Below, one piece after another: positions 11,601 through 24,383 of a stretch of 64,000 bases of DNA; position 1 is the stretch's first letter; each line of letters opens with the position of its first letter. Origin of the DNA: Heliopora coerulea (lineage: Eukaryota; Cnidaria; Anthozoa; Scleralcyonacea; Helioporidae). Position numbers and translations under genes: made by a program. The stretch is from the NCBI GenBank assembly GCA_030142905.1, contig JASJOG010000076.1:186001-250000 (forward strand), in the 5' to 3' direction. Below the pieces are notes generated by a model. The model was given only the letters and a program-made list of their open reading frames with translations. It did no database searches and was not told the origin of the DNA.

Positions 11601-14600
11601 CCTGTTGGTTTTTCTCGTTTTAGCTTGCGTCGTTTAATCTCTTACAATTTCATGTTTTTGTCTGACGTGGACGGCAATTTCTTTATGTTATCGTTTACAT
11701 CTTACCATTTACCAAAATCATCTCCCTGTTCCTCCAGTTTCTGTTTGCTGACGCACGTTTAAAATAGCAAATGACCTTCCATCATGTGTATACCATTACT
11801 TAGTTTGTTACTGATTTTCTCTTTTGATTGAATATTTTTCTGCCAAATGACTTTGTACGTGACCTAGTTTAGTTTCCATTTTACGTGTCACTCCAACGAA
11901 AGGCTTTCGCTTGAATTCGTCAATCATTGCGCTTTTTGATAAAGCTTGTTTTTCTTGACCGGAATCCTTTTTTGTTGTCTTTGTGGTGTAGAAGTACGTG
12001 TTGTCAAAGAAGTTATATAACATGATCGTCATCGTTGGTTTCGAGGATTTTTCGCGAATCATGTGTGTTTGAAAATGGTTAAAAAGACATTAAGGCCGAC
12101 CAAAACTGGGGAATATTGTCGTGGAACACTTTTCCCACAATTTTCCCAATGTTTTCGAGTTCTGCCACCCCGCGAAACATGTAGCGTGAAAGTAAATCTT
12201 GCTTCCCATGAGGTGAGAATGTTTCTGAGTATATTCATAAACATTCGTGTTTCCCAGGAAACGAGTTTATTCATCTAGTAACAACCTTCGCTCGGGGAAA
12301 CTATTTGGATAATGTAGGCTTTGACAGTTTATCCTCCTGGTTAGGAATTCAGCAAAGCCACCGAAGTTATGAAACCTTGGCCCTAGGTAAAAATGAGGAA
12401 ACATGGTTGTGGAAGTATTTGAAGTTTTTAGTATCTTCTCGAATGTTGCCTGGTTTGCCCACTGGTGGAAACATTGTAACGGATTGAAAAATATATGTTG
12501 GTGATGTAGATTGTCCAGGTAAGTGTAGTCTTGAGAAAGACTCGGTGACTGACGTTTTCACAGCTTCAGCTGAGGTCATAGTCATCCTCTTTTTCCACTC
12601 TGAAGATTACTGCCGCTGCATGAGGCTGTTGAAACGTCAGTCACCAACAGTCTTTTTCAAGATGTCACTAACCTCGACGATCTACCATCACCAACATGTA
12701 CTGATTCTTCCGACTTCAAAGCATTTACTTTGTGGTGGAACTAATGTTTCTCAACGAGTTCAGGAACAGTTTTTGCTTCCAGGCCTCGATTTACGTTTCG
12801 GAAACGTTTCTTCGTTTTCCTACGCAAGAAACAGTGTTGCCTAGTTGCCCAGGGTTTTAGCTATACACACGACAACGTATACACTAATTTACGCCACTCG
12901 TGGATGTTTTTCCAGAAACCTCTGTGAAGATAAATAAAAAACACAGTTTCTTTGAGATAATTTCTAATTTTATCTAAGTCATCTTCAGACTACAGATTCA
13001 CGACGGTGAAGCACGACAGAGGTATAAAGAAACTATGTTTGTTGATCATCCAGCTGGATAATGCAGATTGTATTAGGTTCAATTGTATTCTGTTTTTCGT
13101 GAAACCTTCTCATAGAATATTTCTTCGTTTCGCCATGTTCGGGAAACATTGCAGCGAAACAATGTTTACGCACGCTGTTTCCTTATTTGGTAGGCCCTTG
13201 AGACTGATGCTCGTTTTGGTTTCATCCCTTCTCACTAAAACCCCATAACCACAACCAAGTTTTTCTTGACAAGTTTTCCTTGACAAGGAGCCTTGCTCAA
13301 AACTGGTCATGCCAGCTATGGATAAAGGAGACTTGTCAGGGAGAACCTGTCAATTTTTTTTCGTTCACACGAGCAAATTAGACTTGTTAAGGAAAAACTT
13401 GTCAAGGAAAACTTGGTCGTGTGTGCCGGCCTTAAATTAAAAAGTATCCCGTCTTCCTTTTGTGCTCATCACTTTTTCAATTGCAGTATGTCCCACCATT
13501 TAGGGCGATTTACCTACAGAATAGTCACTGGTCGAGCAATTACTCAAGCCAATGCGAGGGCGGAATGCGAGAAGAGAGAAGAGCACTTGTGTAGCTTCGC
13601 GAACACAAAAGAATTCAACTATATAACACAAGCAATGCCAGATAGAAATTGGACTTATTGGACTGGGTTGAAATACACTGGCGAGCAGCCATCTTGGGAA
13701 TTCTCTGATGGAACTGATCCAAACTTTGCATTGGGGAAGATACCGGATAATTTTGATCCGAATAATGGTCAGTGTATTGCAATGGAAAGATTTAATGGTG
13801 GACGTTTGTTGCAAAAGCATTGCACCGAGAAAAGGTATTACATTTGTAAAAGTGGTTATGGAAACTCGCCGAACACACGGTCAAGCGACATGATACCAAC
13901 AGGTGGGTGGAGTTGAAGACAAATAATTATTACACTACATAGCGAATTAGAAATTACGGGAACCAGTCAGTATTTTAATTAAATAAGCAATAATAGTAGC
14001 TCCGAGTAGCTAAATACAGCAGAACCTGTATATAACGGCCACCCTCGGGACTTCAAAAACTGGCCGCTTAATGCAGGTGGCCGCTTAATACAGGATCACT
14101 AAAAATACTCGCTGGGCGTGGTCAAATGTCAGTTTCAATAGCGTGTCATACGACACTGCATTCAAGCAAACAATAAGAAAATCAACGCTCTTTGAGGCGA
14201 TCTTTACTTTCAACAAAGTTGCTAACTTGTATATGTAGTGGTGCAATAAACGTAAAGTTATGAAAAGGTACAATTAATTGTCTTTTGCTCTACTATGCAG
14301 TATTTCTGACCTACAGTTCACAACGACATACATCTCATTCCGTCATTTCATAGTTCTTACCATCAACGTAGAGATAAAACGGAAATTTTGCTAAAGTAGC
14401 GTTGTTGGAAATAAAATTCAAACCAACAAGCAACGGAAAAGTCACTGTATAGGGCAAGCGCATTGAAAGTGGTGGAGATTATGACCTGGAAATCTCGTAC
14501 AAGTATACGTTTGGAAGCCATTTCTTCACAATCACACTGCTCAAGAACAAGCTATCTGAAAAAGTAATTTCAATTAGAGCTAGAGGAAAGCAGATTCGAA

Positions 14601-17600
14601 ACAAAATTTTTTGCATATTGTGATTTTGTACTGCAGCTCATTGCTGACATCTGGAAAAAAATTGACCATAATGAACGGTTAATTATAAGCATAAGCATTG
14701 TCATTTCTGTAATGATGATGGGTCGCTTCTTAATCACAATCAGACACAACAAAATACTGCATGAAAAGAAATGTGGCTTTGGGTTTCCGTTTAAGGGTGA
14801 CCGCTTAATACAGGTAAAAAGAACAAACATGGGACTGCTTAAGGGTGGCCGTGGCCGCTTAATAGAGGTAACAATTATAGCATGTGTGGGCCAAAATTTC
14901 GGGACTTTGAAAACTGGCCGCTTAATAGAGAGTGGCCGCTTAATACAGGGCCGTTATATACAGGTTCCACTGTAATTTTATTAGAGATTCTACGTTTCGA
15001 CAAGGTTTTAGTCATCATCAGGAATGCTGTTCGATGATGACTAAAAATCTAGTCGAAACATAGAATCTCTAATGAAATGATTTTGCTACTCGGAGTTACT
15101 ATTGTTATGTATTTCACAGCGAATTAGTGTATAGAATTTTCGACCACGCCTTTTCCTTTACTATAGGAAACCAATGAATGATATGCAAGTAGATGAGTTT
15201 TCTGATAGTTGAAATGGAGTGATGAATGATGTAATTTTTTAATGTAATATATGCATCTTGGTGCTTTTTAACACTGTGTTACTTTTAACATGTATATTAT
15301 TTAATTGGTGATGGCATAGTTTCTCGTGCAATTTATAAAAACGCGCACCCTGTGAGTTTTTCGAAGACTTCAATTAGCACTTGTCCTTCGGATTCGGGCT
15401 TTTTTGATAGTCTTTGAAAAACTCACTGATGCGTTTATTTACAAATTGCATGCACTCGAAACTATGCTCTTATCTCTACTAATTATCCAGTCAATTTGAT
15501 CCCTAAGATTGTTGGAAACCTGAATTCCTGGAAACATTTCTAAGAATACAAGAAGTTACAAGGCAGTATAAGCTCTTCTTAATGAAAAACGGCATCGAAA
15601 ACTCAACGTTGAACTAAACAAACCAGTAATTTTTTAATCATAACAAGTCAAGACGCGTTGGTTCTCGGCTTTAAATGTTAATTTTTAGATAAAAATAGAT
15701 TAAGTTTCCTATTTATAACCTTGTTCCTCAATTTATGACAGAAGTCTTCTCTGCATTGATTTCCTTAAAAAGAATTCTTTCCTTGGCAATGTTTGTAGTA
15801 GTGAAGTTCCCAATGGAAGTTTTAGTAAGGTCCTCTTTACACGGAGAAATGTCTCTCTGAGACCGACAACTTTTCATTCATTTCCTATTAAATGTAGGGA
15901 AGTCGTTTGTATGAGAAACAGCAATGTTGTAATGTATCGAGCTGCAGGGTGACCCCGAGTGAATAATCCTTCGCTTTGCAATGTAGTGGTAACCCGAAGA
16001 ATGAGATAACATTTTTCCACATAAACGCTTTGGCTCTCGAAGGGCAACTCTGACTTGTAGAGCGTTGTTTTAAAGTTGTTACCGTGGGATCGGTTTGAAC
16101 TGATTAGATAACAGTTGGTTCGTGCAGGAAAGGAGAGATACCAAGGTCACTCACCATACACTGAATAAATTTCTGCCTGTACACTCTCCATAAAGTTTAG
16201 TATGATGGATATTGACCTAAATTGGGGGCAATATTTTTTCCCTTGTAAAGAAGACATAACCCGTTTTGAGGCAGTGTTTATCGAGTACAGTTGCCCGTCC
16301 TCTTATCAAGGCAGCACAATAGCTCTGTTCAAAAGCCGATATCAGGTTTAAGTGATACTTTCGAGATCTGGTCTCTGGCGTCTTTTCATAAGTTCGATAT
16401 GACGTCGAAGTTATACAGGCACAAATATCAGCTAAAGTTAACACTTTAAGTTTACCAGGAACTTATCAAAACGAAGCTTTGCCTGACAATTTAGTGAAAA
16501 ACTGGGCATTAAAAACAAAAAATATATATAAAGAAGCAACTAAAAAATGAAATGTATGCATATATGAGTGGGTATTTGCTGGTTAAAGAGAACTATAAAG
16601 ATCTTCCTTGTAAAACTGGAGGGTTTTATAAATTCTAGGTTGTCCTTTTTCTACATAGAAAATGAAGACTATTTCCAGTGCAACATGCGAGTTCTACGAA
16701 TGAGATACTAATGAGAGATATGATCAACACGAGAACATAAAATTCGTATATCGAAGCGACCATGTAATGTTCTGTCTTTAGTGTAGAAATCAATGAAGCA
16801 GTGACAAAGAAATTTCCAAGGTTTTGAACCCCCGTTCATAACATACTTAACATAATTTGTGATCTAGCACTTAAAATAACTCGCGTTTCTTATGAATTTG
16901 AAGTGGCATTTTCTGGTAAACACTGATAAATACTGTGTGTTTCCGTTGTTGAGTCAGTGTATTAGACACAGTATCCTGTTAAGAACTGCAACGGAGAATC
17001 TCGTGTGTTTGCCATTTAAGTCTTCTGTGTATAGCTATGGGAAAGAAATTCAAATGGGTAAACTTGTCTTTGGCATACTTAGTAATGTGGCTGAACATGG
17101 TGCGGGAAACTAAATGCTTGGTTTCTTCAACTTTACCGACTGGAACAGCAGAGCCAAAAACAGGTTATTAATTAAATACCATAGGCTATATAGTAATAGT
17201 AACTGGTCTGCGTTGTAGTGTCATTATGGGTGAATTTGCACTAAGACTTTTTGGTGCTTTGAAATGGGAAGACAGGCCATATCATGGAATGAAAAACGTT
17301 TGTCACAGCCTGTCTTCGAATCTCTGAGGTAGGTTTACTCCTATCTAAATGACAAAGAGCAACGAAGAACGACACTGGTTGCGAAGAAAAACCGACGAGG
17401 AATGCTTATAAAGGCTCGGTTTATCTTGTTGTGTGTGGAATCTGGGCCTACAAAGTAGAAAATTAAGAATTAGAGAATAGAGGAAACTTCCAGAAGATAT
17501 GAGCGTGGAACAGAAAGGGCACTTGGTGTGGATATTTCTCTTTGCGAGAGAGAATTGATCGGCAGGGAATATTTTAGCATGTTATCAAAGATTGAAAATA

Positions 17601-20600
17601 AGCAATAATAATCAATGAAAACGCTTTCAAAATGTAAGCTATAGTCAGGTATGAAAAAAAAAATTAAATGGACTGATACATTGATATTCAATCGAAAACC
17701 TGTGAAATATGTATAAACCTTTACGAATGATTAGGTCAAAACACTTTACAGATAAACTGTTTACATCATAAAAACGTCTATCAATATGATATTAATATCG
17801 ACCTAGAGGCGATCAAGGAAACTGAAGTGGATTCAAGGACTTGATGAGATATCTCAAAGAAAGCCTTTAGTTTTAAAGCTGAGGCGAAAATTTACGCGTA
17901 AATATTTTGTATAGCCCGACCGGAAAACAAGGGGACATGCTGAGAGTACGATGGCCCTGAGAGGACATGCTGCACTTTTTAAAAATTTGCTGATAGTAAA
18001 AATTTCAGAAGCCCGATTTAGATATAATTGTTGCAAATTAAAAAGTTCCTTGCTCCAAATTGAAAGTTTGGTTGGTGTTAATTAAAAGTTTAGTTGCTGC
18101 AAATTAAAAGTTGTTTTGCTGCGAATTAAAAACTGTATTGCTGCAGATTAAAGACAATAACTATGCGTGCACAAGTTGTCCTTGAGGAGTCCTGGTACTG
18201 ATGAGAGGGCTATGTGGTTTGCAATTGACGTAGTTCGCTGTCTTTAGTGTCCCCCTTGTCGTTATCTTAAATATTCAGGTAAAAGCCAACGACCCAAGAG
18301 ACCGCCATGTTAGGTTTTGTACCACTTGTTACACTGTAGAAGAAACTTGAGATATTTAGCTGCTAGCCACTTCATTACCACGACGATAGCAAAACTCGGC
18401 CGTCTCCAACTCACTGGACTCCACAGCCTAAATAAAACGTGATTGCCTCTCATGAATACTCACTACCTTGAGTCCGTCGGCTTTTCCGTGAGCGTTTCAC
18501 GCCATAAACAACAAGGATAATACGACAAGATGGTAAACACCTCGCCACAGTTTTGTATATAGACCACTTGCATTTATTCCACTGTTGGAGGAAAAATACT
18601 TATAGACAAAAGAATTTACATGAATTATTGGGTCTATTGAACGTCGAAACTTTGAATTTGTCTTCCAGATAAGTTGTGTTGCATATGAGTGCGAGTGGTC
18701 TACACCACGATTTCTCACGGGTCCACATTTTATGCGTGTGCTTAATTATTCCTTTTAATTTGCGGCATCACAACCTTTAATTTGCAACAAAGGAATTTTG
18801 AATTTTCAACAACACAAGTTGTAATTTGCAACAACGAAACTTTTTATTTTCCCCAACTAAACATTTGATTTGTTGCAACACACTTTTTAATTTGTAGCAA
18901 CAAAATTTTTAATTTGCAGCGACCCAATTTATAATTTGCAGCAACGGAGGTTTTAATTTGCAGTAATCAAACTTTTAACTTGTAGGCAACGACCAAACTT
19001 TTAATGAATTTGCAGCAACGAACTTTTTAGTTCGCAACAATTACATTAAAATTGGATAAAAAAGGCAGCAACTTTTTAATTTTCACATATCCCCTGTAGG
19101 CAGAAGCGCAACTTGAGGGTGGCTGGGGTCGCCACCCCGGCCCTTTTTATGGCAAGGTTTATATTTGCCCTGTTAGCGACAGTTTTTTGTCCCCATTTCT
19201 CAAAGCCCCGTGGATATATTGGACTCGAAATGGCTAAAATCGTCCTGACGGTGCCTATGTATTGGGGAGTTGAAGCAAACACTACGGCAACGTGTTCTTA
19301 CGATAGAAATTTTTATTCAAAACAAAAGGAATGAATAATTTGAAGTCCCAAGAGTATTTTGAACACCGTCCTACTTCTACACAGTACGTCGTCGAGGACA
19401 TTTCCACGGTTCCACGACTACGTTAGCATACAATACGTAAGTCGTTCCTGATCCTTTAAACGTTAACAAACTGACCTAAGCTGCTGAGAAGAGTTTCACA
19501 GGCGTAAACAACATTCACAGTTCATTACAATGTCAGCAGAATGTTCTTCTATTCAATTGTGTTTAGTTAAGGTAATTCGTGAAATGCCGTCGCCGTATTA
19601 GCTTGCTTAAACTCCCTATTGCCTTCCTACACCTGCCTTGTGGATGACCGTATGCGAGTCTTTTTTATCTTTATGACCTAATGATCAGTTTAACGCATAG
19701 TATCTCCGTTTTTCTATATTTAGGTTCCTGTCCTAGTGAAAATGTTGGCACAGTTGACGCTTTGGGTGTTTTTACATGGCCGGAATCCAGAGCTGAGAGT
19801 CTTGTACGACTTCCTTGTCCTCACAACCGCAGCGTTTACGCAACTCGTGAATGCCAGCATATTGATGATGGAGAAATTTCGTGGGGACCCATTGATTCTA
19901 AAGCTTGCCCGTACCGTAACAAATGGAGCCAAGAAATTTTTGATCTGTCGAAGGTATTTTCCATTCGTCGTCTTAACTTTAAACAGCTGTATGACAGTTG
20001 AAAGTTAACACTGTTCTTGATCGTTTCGCCCTCAGAATTTAGCAAGGTGATTTATCTGTAGCACAGTGGAAGTATAGCATGTTGTGATTGACAGGAAAGT
20101 CGGAAGAGGGGGATGGGGGCCCTTGACCTCCCACTTTTTTTTGGTGGAGGGGCCAGGGTATGGGTGGGCTTCCCTCTTTTTAACTGGCTAGTAATATTAA
20201 ACTACAAAGTTATGATTGCCAGACGAGATCGTTGCTGGATTAAACGTTACTTTTCCTTTGAACGTTTAGAAAATCACAAATACAACTTCGAAAAACATTC
20301 AGGTTATTGTTTCTGGCATTTGTATAATCTGCTTTGATTAGTTTTTCGGCATATAAAAACAGGATTATGCATGTCAATCCATGACCCGAAAACTAAAATC
20401 TTGAAAAATTCGTGATTCGCAAGTGGACAAAGTTTATTGGTAATTGTTCGTATTTATTTCTAAGACGTCGTCATACGAGTTGGTCTGATGATGTCTTTGG
20501 AATGAAGACGAAATATAGCTATGAAACTCTCTCGTCTTGTTTTTAATCCACATTTTGGTTTTGTTGTATGTTAGTTTTCGGGTTTTATTTTGTTTTGTAT

Positions 20601-23600
20601 TTCTTGAAAATGTGGTCAAGTGATGGTTTCCAGATAGGACTTCCATTACTTGGTGTTTATAGCTACTTCTGAAGCATAAAATGAACAGTAAACTAGTTAA
20701 AACAACTGCAAAATTATCTGTAAAACATTAAGTTCCGTTTGCGAAACAAACTTCGTGTTAACACAAAACGCCATGGTCTGAAAACTAAGTTATGTACTCA
20801 CCTTTCTTTTATTATCTTCATTAAGAAACGTATAAATTCCAGCAACGTAGTTCCCATTAGTGAACGCATCAGAAACCTGTCGTTTTCCGGCACCAAACTC
20901 ATTCCTGATGACATTGTTCACACAGCGACAATCTTGGAGAATATTGTGGCAGTTAAAGAGAAGTCTGACCAGGTAATTAATATTACAGTTGGTAACGTTT
21001 AGACAAACTTTGGAGTCAGTTGCAGTTTACAATTTATAATTGTCATCATTACTTATTTCACGATGTATGATGATCAATAAAAAAGGGGAGGTAGCTGTGG
21101 CAGAGGCATCGATAAATGCAGAGTTTTTGGCAGTCAGTTCACCTTCACGGTTAACTTTCCCTTGCATGGATAGTGGCGGAGAAAGTGATGGTGACAGTGA
21201 TATTGACAGTGACAGTGTCAGTGACAGTGGTAATGGTAGCAACAGTGACAGTGACAGTGACAGAGATAGTGGCAGAGATAATTACTGTGCCAGTGACGAT
21301 CGCAGAAAAAGTGATAGGGACGTTGATAGTGGCAGAGACAGTGACAATGACAGTGACACTTTCAATGACTGCGACAATTATGGTGACAATGACAGTGAAT
21401 GTTCCACTGGGAGTGGTTGTGTGAGTGTCGACGCCCGTCGCAATCACGCAGACAGTATACAAACGTTTGTTAGAAGTAATTTTCCTCGACATTATCATTG
21501 TCGTTGTGTTACAACATACTATTATGTATTCATAAAATAGGTAGAATGTAAAGATAGAATCCCCATGTTATTGAGATCGCTATAGTTTATCAATAGAAGT
21601 TTCAATGCTGCGAAGCGTTGTATTTCGGCCAATCTCGCCCACATCTTCATACCCGAATCTCAGAACATATGGGAGTCTCACCCTCCACCGGCAAAAAGCA
21701 AAGTAGACATTCGCTCTCGAGCATTCTCGTTCACACTCATCACACTCAACACGCAATCTCTCCTAACGACTTCTCCATTTCTTCCGCCTGCCCCAGTTCT
21801 AACCTTGAACTGGTGTTCGGGAAAGCTTATTAATTTCTAAATTCAAACCCTCTCCAAATGAAAACATCTCTTCAATACCACTGTCCTTATTTTAGCTGTG
21901 CATGTACAATAGGCTTTTCTAGCGTAATGTCATTTCGTAGTTCTGAATCTTCGTCTTTATTGGTGTATCTGCTAAGTAATTATTTACGCGTAAATAGGTA
22001 TCTAGCTGTTATCACCTCTGTAATTTCATCCACTCCGAAGATGTTGCGTGCGGCAACGAAACGCCAATAAAATTTTATTCAGCCAACCGTTTGTCTTACT
22101 TATTAATGAGTTTCCACCTTATTGAGCTGGGATCTTATTTTCTTATTACGATTCATTATTAATATCATAATTGTTACTGTAATCATATTAAATGACAGGA
22201 AAAGTCACTTGATTTTTCTTTATAACAATGATTATTATTGGTATTATCATTATCATTATCGTAATCATCTCCATCGTCATTATCATCATCATCAACAGCA
22301 CCAACATTGTTATTGTCTTTATTATTATGGCCATTCTCGCTATCATTATTATTATTATTGTTGTTATTTTATTATTACACGGTGCATGGAAGTGGAAAAA
22401 TCGTGAAATGGTAATGTTTATCATTGAGTACTGAAATATTTTAGACGTTCTGTTTCTTTCAAAAGGTTGCTGATGATTTTTTGGGAACGGTTGACAACAT
22501 TTTGGACGCACCTTTAGGAGTTGTGATGATGAGTCAACTAGGAGAAAATTCCTCGTTAAGGTATTGTATACCAGTTATAAACTTTGAATTGACTATTCCT
22601 ATTGAGAAATGATTAAAAAATAAAGTCACTGACATAAAATCGAAGAAGATATTACATGGTTTTGAATCCAATGCGACATTTTCTTTTTTTTTTTCTTCGT
22701 CTTTCATGACAGGATTGTTGAGTCGTTGAATACATTCCTGGAAAAGCTGAACGTGACAAAAGAACAACCTTTTCGACGAACATTAAGAAATTACGCGGTT
22801 TATTTGCAAATGGTTGACCCACGCTCGTTCTCTGGGATAACCTTTTCAGGAGTTATAAAGAGTGAAATATCAACTCAACTCAGAGATGGCGGTATTGAGA
22901 CAAAACTAACCGATGTCGTTACCTCGCTGAATGCCACGACAATACGTTTGCCTCGAACACTATTCAATGACACAACTGTTGCACTTTCTCAATCACAAAC
23001 TATTGTCTTTGCTCTGTACAAAGAAACAAAGTTCTTTCGACTGTTGTCTCATGGCTCCATGAGATCGCCCGAACGATTAAACAGTTATATCATTGCTGGT
23101 GGTATTAAAGGTCTGACAATTTCAAATCTCAGAAATCCTATTGTGTTAACATACCCAAATTTAAAGCCTGGTGATAAGAACGATACCGTGTGCGGCTTTT
23201 GGAATTTCGTTGGGGCAAATTGGTCAACTGATGGATGCTTATTTCAAGGACTTCTTAAGGATGGGAGGATTGTTTGTAACTGTAATCATCTCACAAATTT
23301 TGGAATTTTAATGGTAAGTTGATTTGGCCAGGATAGCGATGATAAGGGATGGAAACTGCTCATTAGTGATAAGGTTAATGCAAGAAAACTGTTGGAAGAG
23401 ACAATAGAGAGGCATATCTTGCCAGAACACTTGGTTGTTTAATTCATTAAAACTGAAACAGAAATAGACCTATCATGCAACGATGTGTAGCATTTTCATT
23501 CATTTAGTTTAGGACGGACACTAATGAATATTTTTATATTTATTAATCATTCCACTTTTTCAAGCTGCTTACAAGTTTTTGTCCACATTTCTTATTCTTT

Positions 23601-24347
23601 TTCGTGATAATAATGGTAAATTTATCACAGAAATGGGAAGTATTGTTAGTCATTTAAAACTTCTCATCATTGAATTTTTTTAGGACATATTTCTTGAAGA
23701 ATCAGAACCAAGAACGGAAACTGATAACGAAGTGCTTAGTTTAATCAGTTATGTGGGATGTGGGCTCTCATTGACTGGATTAATGATGACAATAATTACA
23801 ATATTGTTGTTCAAGTGAGTAATAACGTTGAGGTTGCTCGAAGCTATTCCCAGAAAGATTGAACCATCTTAGCTGAATGTTTAATTTTGTTTAAACGTGC
23901 ATTTACGTGACTAAATATTGCCGCTGTTGTTGTCGTTGTTACTGTCGTTGTTGTCATTGTTACTTGTTGGGTTTTTTTCTTATTGTAATTTGTTATTTTT
24001 GTTATTTTTGTTTTTACTATCGTTGTTTTGTCATTGTTGTTGATGTCGTAGCTTGTAGTTGTTAGTGTGGTACTTGTTATCACTGTCTATGACTGTCAGT
24101 CACTGTTAACTATCACTATGACAACTGTCACAGTGACAGTTGTTCATTGTTGTTGATGGTAGTGATGGTAGTGTTGTCATTGTCATCGTTATTGTTTTTT
24201 CTTGTTTGTGGTAATGTCGTTGGTTTGGTTATTATTTTTGTTGTGGTTATTATAGTTGTTGTTGTTGTGGTCGTTGTTGTGGTTGTTATTGTTGTTGTTG
24301 CTGTGGTTGTTGTTATTATTGATGTTGTTGCTGTTATTGTTGTTGTT

Positions 24348-24383
<36 letters not shown>

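Larger units (their letters stand above)
9563..17256 (+). repeat. Tandem duplication, unit B (contains lectin exon 2)
   Basis: Second copy of the 2621-9398 unit. It is longer because it contains a Penelope-like palindromic insertion (10356-11300), a pogo-like MITE (14017-14972) and a retained palindromic block near 12494-12697. It lacks about 125 bases found in unit A at roughly 8815-8945. Each difference gives a filled and empty site pair, which fixes the insertion boundaries. Confidence 0.9.

Noticed and set aside
21040..21540. 166-residue Ser-Asp repeat frame
   Set aside because: Translation of a degenerate AGTGAC array inside a receptor intron. The neighbouring exons are phase 0 to 0 without it, and both edges lack good splice sites.
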